From contig NC_063072.1 in assembly GCF_022605165.1 (NCBI RefSeq), positions 2,170,001 to 2,234,000 on the forward strand: a DNA stretch of 64,000 bases. The letters run 5' to 3'. Made by a program: the position numbers and the translations under genes. This DNA comes from Purpureocillium takamizusanense. Taxonomy: Eukaryota; Ascomycota; Sordariomycetes; Hypocreales; Ophiocordycipitaceae. A model generated the notes under the pieces. That model did not search any database. It was not told where the DNA came from and saw only the letters and a list, made by a program, of their open reading frames with translations. This document shows, piece after piece, positions 1 to 9,688 of this stretch. Within the stretch, counting starts at the first letter, position 1, and each line of letters opens with the position of its first letter.

Positions 1-1234
1 AGGCTCCGCGCATTCGCAGGCGATACACCACCACTGCGTGCCAAGATTCTGGGGCATGCCTTGGACGTGATGGCCGAGCACAGTGCTGTACGATGATGTG
101 CACCTCACCGCTGCCCGAGGCTGCAGGCGAGCCTTTGTTGGCGTGGAGCACGAGAGGACGGCCGCGAGGGCCAAACAATGTCTATTGTGCTCCTCCGACG
201 ATGGTCATGGTCGTTGGGACCTGGTGCGATAAGGCACGCTGCCGATGCGTTGTTTCTTTTGTATACCGAGTGTAAGGCACGGATTAGCGGCGGACTTGGG
301 CTAGGATCGTGACCTCGGGCCAGGTGACGAAGTGACGAGACTAGAGGACGTTTTGGAGTTCAGCCGCATGCATTGCTTATGCTTCGAGATGGCGCGGCAC
401 CGTTGGCAGGGCAAAGCCATGCCCGGGGGTAGGAATGGGGTTTCTGTTTGGGCCGTGCAACTAACTGTCTGGGACTTTGAGCGTGGGCACAGGAAAACGA
501 AACATACGTGTCAGATAGTGTACTACAAGTATATACCAGGACGGCGTATAATGAGATGAATCATTCGACACATAAGGCGTGTATGATTGTGACTATCGCC
601 TGAGTTGGTAGAAGCGACGCATGTCATGTTGTATATGCGAGCTTCATGTGTGGTGCCTTCGCATACGAATGTGAAGTCTTATCAGACAGATGTAGTAACT
701 ATTCGATAATGCAATACGAACATAGAATTTTGGACGGGTGTTTGAGCACCGTTGCATAAGGTATCTTAGGTACTAGGCAGGTACCTCTGACTGCACCTGC
801 CTTTCCCATTGCATGTCGCGCACTCGCCTACAAGCAAGCACATACTCCGTACATAAAGAAGGGTACGTACAGTGCTAGGCGGGTGCACGCCACACGGGAT
901 CATGCAGCCCCCCGCCCCCACTCATCCATCAGTCGCAGTCCGCCCCTCGGTCTATTCTCCCGTCCATCCTGTATCAATCCACTCTCGGGATTTCATTTAC
1001 CAGCTCTCATCGAGAACTCATTCTGCCTCGGCTCACGAAGTCGCAACTCTTGATACTCACAATCGTGCGGGCGCTCTCGTGCGCAGTAGCCCATCGCTGA
1101 AAGGTGGGAGGACGAGAAAGAGGGTGGGGAGACCATCCATTCACATCCGATTCACATCCCTTGATTACGTCGGCGGTACTGTAGCTCACACTGTCCAGCG
1201 CATCAACGCCAGACTGAAAAGGACGGTCACAACT

Positions 1235-1272
<38 letters not shown>

Positions 1273-1484
1273 CAAGATTGCTGGATCCTCGCGGCCACGT
1301 TCGCTTCCCAACCCGTCCGTCGCAGCTGCGTAGGGGAAAAAGTGAAGACGGCTCGTTTGCACCTCGCTCGCTCGCCAGCTACCCGAGCAGACTGCCAGCT
1401 TGAAAGCCCGCCTGGCCGGGGGAAGGAGGACGTAATAGCGGGCAGCAAACCAAGACAGACAGACTCGCAGGGCCCGCCACCAGC
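1..1484. other. gene-free left edge and leader of the first gene
   Basis: No reading frame here has the composition of a real protein; the frames present are short, Arg/Pro/Ser-rich or made of triplet repeats. The left part, to about 850, is more AT-rich than the coding DNA and looks like ordinary intergenic sequence. The right part, from about 900, is rich in C/T tracts and probably holds the promoter and transcribed leader of the gene starting at 1485. Confidence 0.6.
1235..1272 (+). repeat. (ACG)n trinucleotide microsatellite
   Basis: About a dozen perfect ACG units lie roughly 215 bp upstream of the ATG at 1485. In other frames the repeat would give poly-Thr, poly-Val or poly-Ser, which explains the artificial open frames around it. 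It is probably in the promoter or leader and should be length-variable between strains. Confidence 0.9.
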
Positions 1485-2482
1485 ATGTCCTCGTCCGGGG
1501 CCGGTCATCACCACCACCAACACCCTCATCACCCCCTTCACGGTGCGGGAGGCAGTGCGGCGGCAGCGGCATCGTCGTCGTCGTCTTCGCCCGCGTACCA
1601 CCTCCATCATCATCATTTTTCATCCCCATATGCCGCAGCCCTCGCATCCGCAGCCGCAGCCGGCGCCTCCGCGCCCGCCATTCACTCCGGCTCGGAGGAG
1701 CGGAGCGAGGATGAGTATGACGAGGACGACGTGACGCCCGGGATGCGCGACCGCCAAGCTCGCGGCAAGGACCCGTATAAGGGCACGGGCCACAGCGACT
1801 CTGACGAAGACGAGGATGAAGACGGGGATGATGACGACGATGGGGATGAGGGGGATGACGATGATGGAGACGAGGAAGACGACGAGCTGGAGGTGGGCAG
1901 CGACGGCGTGACGCGGAGGCGAATGAGGCTCGGGAGGGGGTCAGTCCTTCTCTTTCACCTTGCCACCTTTTCCTTCTTTTGCCCCCCTCGCTTCGTTTTC
2001 CCGGCCAATGGATATGAGCTCACTACTGACCTGGGAGAAACAAACAGTATCAAGGCAGAGCCGTTCGAAGACCGCGAGCGCAGGGGCTTTGCCCTCGCCG
2101 TGCTCGACAGCCCCGAACAGCTGATGATGTACGCCCAGGGCGCCGGCGACGTGCGTTTTGCCAACTCCTTCCCTCCCCTTTCCTTACTCGCCCTTTCCCA
2201 ACCCCCACCCTCGCCCTTTGGGCGTCACTTTGGGCGTCACAAAACAAGCCCATCCAGCTAGCTGACTACGGCCGGAAACCCGGCCTGCAGAGTATCCCCA
2301 GCCAGCGGCGGCGCTTCAGCGCCATGCTCGCCGGCTTCGAGCCGCTGCCCGCGTCGGCCGACAACGGCTTGTCCGGCGGAGGGCGCTGTCCCCGCAGGAA
2401 GAAGAGGCTGCTGCTGCCCCATCAGCAGCAGCAGCACCAGCAGCGGAGGAACGCGCGGGGCGGCAAGAAGAGGGCTGGATAG
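1485..2482 (+). CDS. unknown acidic, His/Ala/Ser-rich protein, three exons
   Basis: Proposed exons are 1485-1939, 2048-2150 and 2258-2482, giving 260 residues. Both introns are GT-AG (108 and 107 nt) and the phases agree. The N-terminal part has His runs and Ala/Ser runs. It is followed by a long Asp/Glu block (about residues 65-135) that starts with an SGSEERSEDE-type stretch. The second exon encodes a compact segment, EDRERRGFALAVLDSPEQLMM in part, which looks like the only folded and probably conserved region. The tail is basic with Gln repeats and Lys/Arg clusters that could act as a nuclear signal. I do not recognise a domain. The mix of acidic block and basic tail suggests a nuclear or chromatin-associated protein, which is inference only. 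The start is the first ATG after the triplet-repeat leader. Confidence 0.65.
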
Positions 2483-2570
2483 AAAGGAGGAGTACCGGCA
2501 TGGGAGCTACGGGGCACGTGGCAGACGTTGTTGTTTGGGATTGGCATCGAGTTCGGGTTCGTCCCGACTC

Positions 2571-2595
2571 CCATGCCATGCCATGCCATGCCATG
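2571..2595 (+). repeat. (CCATG)5 pentanucleotide repeat
   Basis: Five perfect CCATG units, followed by one degenerate unit, lie about 90 bp after the stop codon of the upstream gene, probably in its 3' untranslated region. I see no function; a replication-slippage product is the simplest reading. Confidence 0.85.
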
Positions 2596-3294
2596 CTATG
2601 CATCATGGCAGCCACGACACATGAGAATGAGAAACACGCATAATAGGCGGGTTAGCACACGACCGTAATGGCAGTTATGAAACATTAAAGAGTCATGACA
2701 CAGGGGTCCCGTGAACCGTCTCTTTCTTTCTTTAGCCCATCTATATACGGCGGGTTCCTAACGCGGGAGACTGGGCAGCACCAATCACCGTCGGGTACAC
2801 CCGCCTCTCGACACCCTCGAGGACAACGAGGAGCACCGAACATACAGCCTATGTGCATACATACCTACGTACAAGGTTTGTACGGAAACTTTTGTACGAG
2901 ATGAGGGGCGGTAGGTCTGCCTGCGTGCCTGCCTGCCTACTCGTCTGCCTGTAGTGGCTGCCCATAACCGGGAGAGAAAAAGGAAAGCCATGAGGCGCGG
3001 GGGAAACCCGTCTCCGCGATCTGTGTATCCAACATCCCCTCCCCGCCCGTATTGCCGATGCCGCGGCGCTGTATCCCAAAAACAAGTAGGCAACTTCTCA
3101 GTGCCCCTACCAAAAAACGCCTGTGTGATGATGATTCGTGATGCCCTCAGGGAAGAGAGAGAAAAGCCCCATTGATCTGCCTGCGTGTATCCAAAAAGAG
3201 GTATCTGAGGCAAAACACAAGCAATTCTTCTTCGAGCCCAAAAATTCAATAGATACAACGATGAAGCCGGGTTCCGTATTCCACTGGTGGTAGT

Positions 3295-5801
3295 TTATGC
3301 GTATCTCATGCTTCGCTGTCGGTTCAGCCACCTATCCCCGTCGCCGGCGGGTGGAGGCGGCGGCGGCGGCGGCGGGTACGCGTAAAAGTTCTGATGAGGG
3401 CCCTGGCCGCCGGGGGACTGCGCCCATTGCTGCTGCTGGCCCTGGTTCCATTGCTGGGGTCCGCGGTTCGGTGGCCCGCCGTGGTTGAACGACGACGGCC
3501 AGTTTCTCATCTCGGGCGGTGTGGGCTGCTTGCGGCGGTATGAGCGCTTGCGAATGGCGCTCACGATGCAGCTGAGGATGGCGATGAGGATGAGGCCGCC
3601 GACGACGGCCACGACGGGGATGAAGATGGACTTGTGGTTCTGGATCCAGTCGCCAATCTCCTTGGCCGTCGACGCGCCCTCGCACGCGCCGTTGGAGCAC
3701 TTGCCCCCGGCGCCGCAGTCGGTTCCGTCCAGGAAGTTTTGATTGTACGTGACGCATTGGTTGGGCCCCATCTCGGGAGACGTGCAGGCGAGCAGGCAGC
3801 CGCTGTCCGGGCAGGCCGAAGTGTTGTTCATGCCCGAGAGGCTGCTGGCCATGTTCTTGCACTGCAGGTCACGCGACGTGCACTGGCCCGAAGCGCACGA
3901 GAGGCCGCTACCGCACGAGTCGCCGTCGCTCTTGTGCTTGTCCTCGGGGCAGCTGGCGTGGTTGCCGGGACAGACCTCCTCGACGTCGCAGACTCCGGTG
4001 CTGGCCCGGCAGACGGTGCCGTTGGACGCAAACTGGCACTTGTCCGTGCAGCAGTCTTCGTTGCTGGAGTCGCATACGGCGCCGCTGAGGAACTTGCACG
4101 TCTTGGGATCGCAGCACTTGTTGTCCTTGCAGCCAGCCTCGCCGCCGCAGTCGCAATCCTCGCCGCTCTCGACGATGCCGTTGCCGCACTGGCTGCCCGT
4201 GATGGTCTTGACGTTTTTGTTGTCCGTGAGGCAGTTGCCCTTGATCATGTTGGACTTGAGCCCCGAGCAGATATTGCCGATGCTGCACGGCGAGAACTTG
4301 GTAATGCCCTTGCCCGTCGAGGGGTTCATGATAAACTTGCCTCCGGCGTCGCAGCTGCTGCCGGTCAGGGGACAGCACGGCTGCTTCGACATGTCGGCAG
4401 GACACGTGGAGCTGGTGCAGTCATGGACCGCCCCGAAGGTGTGGCCCGTCTCGTGGGCAAAGATCTGCCACTCCGTGTCCGTCCGAACGACCACATTGGT
4501 TGCGGCGACCGTCTCGTTGTTGCCCTTGCCATCGCCGTTGTCGCCGGAGCCCGTGCGACACAGCTGCCCGCGCCAAGCCAGACCGACTGCAGAGTCGGTG
4601 GCGCATTTGGTGAGCAGCGACCAGTAGGCGTTGTCGTCCTGGAACTGGCCGCGCCACTTGGAGAATGTATTGAGGCGGTCACTGATGGTCGTCTGCGGCC
4701 CGCATGCCACGTTCCACGGCGTCGCGGCGGCGGCAGTGGCGGGACACGCCTTGTCGAGAATGGTGAGGTTCTGGATGCCCAGCGAGATCTTGAAGGTGCT
4801 CTCGTACACCTCGGACGCTTTGTTGACCATGCCAATGACGTTCTTTGTGAGGGCCTCCTTGTTGTCAAAGCCCTCCCAGTAGTTGCAGTCCGTCGCGATG
4901 CCGACGAGGGCGACCTTTCTCGTGGTTGGACAGCCGTCGACGGAGCCAATAGAGCTCACCAAATTCAGCCCCGAGCCACTGCCACCACCACCGTCTATCG
5001 ATTGACGGCCAAACAAGGAACGGAATTCGACGGCACGCAACATGTTGCGGCTCTGGGTCTCTGTATGAAACTTGCTGTTGAAGTCGAGGGTGTCGGCTTT
5101 GCAAAGGGGATCGTCGCCAACGCTTCGCTTCAGCTCGTTGTGCTCGTCGGAGGAGTCCATGACGTCCGAGTCGCGCCATACAACCATACGTTCCTCACCG
5201 TCGGGCAGGATGTCGATGAGGGGATCGTCGTCGCCCCGGAGCTTCAAGTATTGCTCCGCCGTCTGAATGTGGTGGTTGTCGCCGTCAATGCGGAACGCGC
5301 CGTCAAAGACGGGGTGGTCTCCATCGCGATGTACGGTCACCCGCGCCCAGCCGGCCTTGGACCAGCCCCCATGGCCAGGCCGCTCGATGAAGGCATCGCC
5401 ACGGTATACCCTGTGATCCGTCCTCGGCACCTTTTGCACCTCGCGGACGATGCCGTCCTGGCCCATGATGGTGATGGCGAAGTCGTCGTGGAGGATGTCA
5501 TCGTTGGGCTCGAGGGCCAGTCGTATGCTCTGGCGCCCATTGTGAAGGGTGAATGTGAGGTCGAACTTGGAGAAGGCGTGGACGCGGTGGGAGGGGGCTT
5601 TGATGACGGGGTCGTCGATGAGGGAGACGTAGCCGACAGGGTTTCGCTTGACGGAGTATGCTAAGCGCGGAGGAGGTCAGTGCGATGCCGCGGAGTGACC
5701 ACCTTGCGGCGATGGCGGCAGCATTGGGACATACCCAGCGACGAGGAAGCACACAGCGCGACGCTGGCGAGAGCGGACGCCAGGGTCCGCAGCGTCACCA
5801 T
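3295..5801 (-). CDS. ADAM-family (disintegrin) membrane metalloprotease
   Basis: Two exons, complement of 5801-5735 and 5660-3295, encode 810 residues. The 74-nt intron (GTATGT...TTAG) separates an exon that is almost exactly the signal peptide (M1-L22, hydrophobic, Ala/Leu-rich) from the rest. The order is a prodomain-like N-terminal half, a reprolysin-type zinc protease domain with HETGHTFGAVHD at about 425-436 (three His ligands and the catalytic Glu) and a Met-turn at about 467. Then come a Cys-rich disintegrin domain (about 511-597), a further Cys-rich segment, one transmembrane helix (about 700-725) and a Pro/Gln-rich cytoplasmic tail with a run of prolines. This is the architecture of fungal ADAM proteins (Aspergillus ADM-B, fission yeast Mde10 type), which act at the cell surface or in the secretory path. 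All catalytic residues are present, so activity is expected. Substrates are unknown. Confidence 0.93.
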
Positions 5802-8800
5802 TGTCACGCCGATGATGGACAGAGTCCCAGGGGATGGGAGAGAGGTGAAGGCGGCGTTACTACTGCATCCAGGCTCTTTGCAATATCGATGGCTCCGTTG
5901 ATGGGGATCGTTGGAGATGGAGAGGCGCCGAGGTTTGCGTCAACCCGGCCGGCAAAGGACGGTGAAACGAGGAACGGGCGAGACGGTGAGCGAACCGAGA
6001 GCGGATGTTGGTGGTCGGAGGGTTTCCTGCGGACGAAATGCGGTATGTATGAGAGACGCTGGAATGAAAGCGAAACAGCAGCGCAGCACAGTAACCGGCG
6101 GGAAAGCTGCTTAAGAAAGAAGGTATGCAGGAAAGCCGGGGAGCAACGAGGATGAAGAGACAAAGAACGAAAGGTCGTAACGAGCGAGAGACGGCGGGCC
6201 AAGACAGGCAGACTAGCAGACGGGCGGATTGTCGACGGAATCCAGGGTGGACGGAGGAAGGCTGAGCACTTGGCCGGGGACGACGGAGGGCGGAGGGGGG
6301 GGGGGGGACCACCGCCACCCATCCAAGTCATCATCCATCCAGAGACGCAGCGCAACGCAGCGCAGAGTAGCGTAGCGTAGGCGTAGCGAGAGCGATGGGT
6401 GAGAGTGTCAGGGGGTGGGGGAGCGAGCGAGCGTGAGAGGCGCCGGGCCCAATGGGAGGCGGCCGGCAGGGAGGCTTGGCTGGAGGGGGCTTGAGGAGGC
6501 CACGCGGTCGCGGGCTTCTGTTTCGCCGCCCTTTTTTCTTCCCGGTCGGGTGTGTTCGTCCGTCTAAAACCGCCATGCACCCTTGGCACTTGGCGGGTCG
6601 GTAAGGCACGGTAGTGACTTTCATGGTACAGTGGGTTAGCGGTGCGTGTACGTGTGCCTTGTGTGTGCCCGTGGGGGTTTGCAGGCTGATTCAGGGCCTC
6701 TGCTTTGCGCCTGGAATTGTCTACGCAGAGCACTTTTCCATGGCTTGCCGCCTGTACTCGAGCAGGCAGACGACGACGACGACAACAGGCGGACAAGCCG
6801 GCAGCGGCTGGTGGTGGTAGTGGTGGTGGTGGTGCATGTGCTGCGCCGCATGCGGACCGATGGGTGGGTGGATGGATGGGAAACAGTCAGGTCCCGAGAT
6901 ACGTAGTCAGGGATCGCAGCTGTCGTTCCGGCATGGATCAATCAAGCAATCCACGCAATCCGTGCATCGTATTTCTTGTTTCCTTTGGCTGCGGCTGCTG
7001 CTGGCCACCTGGTGGGAACTGCCATTGGGGGTACGAACGTGCGATGTAAGAACCTCTCCCGCAGCGTACGGTAAGAGGCAAGGCAGAAAATCTCACCCAA
7101 AAATCCATCCAATCCAAAGGTATTCCATTTAGTAGACTGCGCCTGCCGCTATACCTACAGAACACACTATGATCCCAGCGCGTCGAACAGTACCCAGACA
7201 TTCAGTCATCAGTGGCCCCCCCTGCCTCGGACGATGCCCCCGAAAATAGGCGCCCGTATAAGGCGGGCCAAGCCCGATATGCAAAAAAGAATGCACGGGT
7301 CGCCCGACCAGGCCAACCAAGCACCCGCTCGCTTGTTTACATGGATAAGGTAGTTAGTAGGTAGGTGCTTTGGCTGCTGTACTCGGTACCGGCAGACGGG
7401 GATTATTACGCACGCACGCACGCACGCACAGCCAGCCAACGGCTCGCTCCCGCCGAGCCCCCCCCCCCGACTCCCCTCTCCCACGGGCCGTTGGTAATCC
7501 ATCATGTCCATCCATCCAGCCGCTTATGATCCCCGCACCTGCAGCGAGCCTCCGAGAGTACAGCAGCTTATTATTGCTCGGCATTATTACAGCCTCTCGA
7601 AGCGTCATCCCCTCTTTGACGATGAGACGCTCTCTGCATACACACACACACACCCAAACATGCCAATTGTTTCCCCTTTGTAAAAAGGAAATGCCCTCGC
7701 CAAGTCCCCCTCTCCCCCGTTTGGATGGGCAAGTTTTCGGTCCTCTTTTTCTCATGCACGCTTGGGCCAATGCCGGCTCCTCCCGGAAGCTCAAAGAGGC
7801 GGGAGAAGGGGGGGGGGGATCCTCAATAATAAGAACAAGGGGCGGCTCGCACAACACCCGCGCAGCAGAGGCTCAAACCGCAACGGTTTTGACGGCCGCT
7901 CCGGACCCGCTCCGTCCCTCCCAGTTGTTACCGCTCCTGCTGCAGCGAGCCAACACCGACCGTCTGCTGCAAAAAAAAAACATCTCGGCCAGGCTGCTTT
8001 TGCTGGTGTTCCGTGGCACATACTTAGTACCCTACGTAACTTGCGTTCGTGGGATCCCCACCGCCGTGGAACGCATTGCAGTCGCGCCGGAAACCTGCCA
8101 AGGCTCTCTTCACCTTCGTCGCGGTGCTGTGCCAAGGACGGCTACTGCACCACCAAGAGCCGGCCCCATGGATGATGATGAATAACCACCCTTGTGATCG
8201 CAGCCATCCATCCACTGGAGGAGGCTCCGTAGCAGTACTAAGGTAGTAAGTCAGAATCTGCTGCAGCACCACCCCCGCGCTGGCGACGGAACTGTTCCAT
8301 ATCCCCTCCCGAACCATAAGTTGGGCATTGTATTGATTGTAATACGTAGCAGCCCTAGACCAAAATAAAAACACACCCTGTCAAGCCCATCATCATCATC
8401 ATCTTCTCACTCGCAACGGAACCACCGTAAGACCTACCGCAATGGCCATGACAGACATGGGGGAACAAGACACACAAGAAAAACAAGGCCCATCTACCTA
8501 GCATGATGATTCCATCCCACTGTCCGAACCCCCCCATCCCAGCCCCAAGGTCCCCTTCACCCCCCAACGACCACGTACCACGCACTCGTCAGTCACACCC
8601 GTCCGTCCTTGTCTGACAACGCATCGGACGCGGTGCCGAAAGGACCCCCCTCGACACCATCAGGGGTGCTGAGCCACGCTTGGCCCACGACAGCCCACGA
8701 TGCCCCAGAGTCAAAAAACTCTCCTTCCGCCGTCAAGGAAGAAAAAGCGCTCTGCTACACCCACTGTAATTCTCATTCGTGCTCACTCCCACACCTCACA

Positions 8801-9688
8801 CACCTACCTCACTCAAGTCACTCATCAGTCACACTCACTCACTCAACACCGCGCCTACGTTCTTTGCTTGCTTGCCCTTTCCTTCTTTTTTCTTCTCCGG
8901 AGAGAAACCCACCGATGCACGCACGCACGCACACCCACCCACCCCATAAGCCACGCTTCCCCGTCGATGACGACGACGACGACGACGACAACGACGTCGA
9001 TAGTCTTGACTCTTGTCTGTCCCACCACAGCCACCAACCCCCCGCTGTCGTCCTTGGCCGACGTCGTGAGTCCCCCCCCCCCCTTCACGACTCGAGTCCC
9101 ATCGCCGTGAGGCCAGACCTCGTGAATCGCGTCGTATTCTAAATCCGAGCCCTTAACTCCGCTGTCGTGCTGTACTGTACTGTGTTGTGCACTCATTTAT
9201 CGTGGTATCTGTGGCGAGATGGACATCCTTGTTGCAGTCGCTAGCCGGGCCTGGAGCCGGGCGCCAAGAGAAGCATCCACCCCAACCTTAAACGCTATCC
9301 CAACGGCCGTCGTCATCCATCCCGTGTCCTCGATCGCTGCTGCAGAGTATGGGGGCCACCAGTTTGGATTTGAGCTTCGTCAATTCTGAGAGCTGGACAG
9401 TAGCTACAGTACCGTGCTATTCACCTACTACATAGAATCCGTCGCTGGCTGCTCAGCACTCCCGTTGCGCGTCGTCCAGCGCCACCACACCAGCCCACGT
9501 GTAACCCACAAGACCAACAACTCACATGAATCATGCAATGCATGTCCATGCCTATCCAAAAGCCCGAGGCTGATTTTGCTTTCATTTCCGTATATCAACA
9601 GCGCGCCTCGTCAGTTGGTCGTAAGTAATCACAATAATGGTATCAGCTCGTCAAAACAACCCGGGTCAGTCCGTCAGGGTCTTGCTTT
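5802..9688. other. 3.9-kb gene-free region
   Basis: This stretch separates the start of the ADAM gene from the end of the acetyl-CoA synthetase gene. Open frames are numerous but consist of Pro/Ser/Arg/His-rich low-complexity sequence, CA/CGCA microsatellites and Asp-codon runs; none shows a domain or a coherent exon chain. It contains a 13-bp G run (6295-6307), CGCA repeats near 7411-7428, CA repeats near 7640 and a GACGAC repeat near 8965-8990. The ADAM promoter lies at its left end and the acetyl-CoA synthetase 3' region at its right end. A long non-coding transcript is possible but cannot be judged from sequence. Confidence 0.55.
6295..6307 (+). repeat. G13 homopolymer
   Basis: Thirteen consecutive G residues about 500 bp upstream of the ADAM start codon. 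Tracts like this are length-unstable and prone to assembly error, so the exact count should not be trusted. Confidence 0.85.

Noticed and set aside
1186..1647. Open frames with poly-Val, poly-Ser or poly-Thr runs
   Set aside because: They owe their length to the ACG triplet repeat at 1235-1272 and lie in the leader of the first gene.
3634..5664. 676-codon open frame on the plus strand
   Set aside because: It is the antisense shadow of the ADAM gene. Its Val/Ala/Leu/Asp-rich composition without domains is what GC-rich third positions on the opposite strand produce.
7370..8185. 271-codon plus-strand frame in the gene-free region
   Set aside because: Low-complexity Thr-His and Pro-rich text across CGCA and CA microsatellites; no homology, no exon partners.
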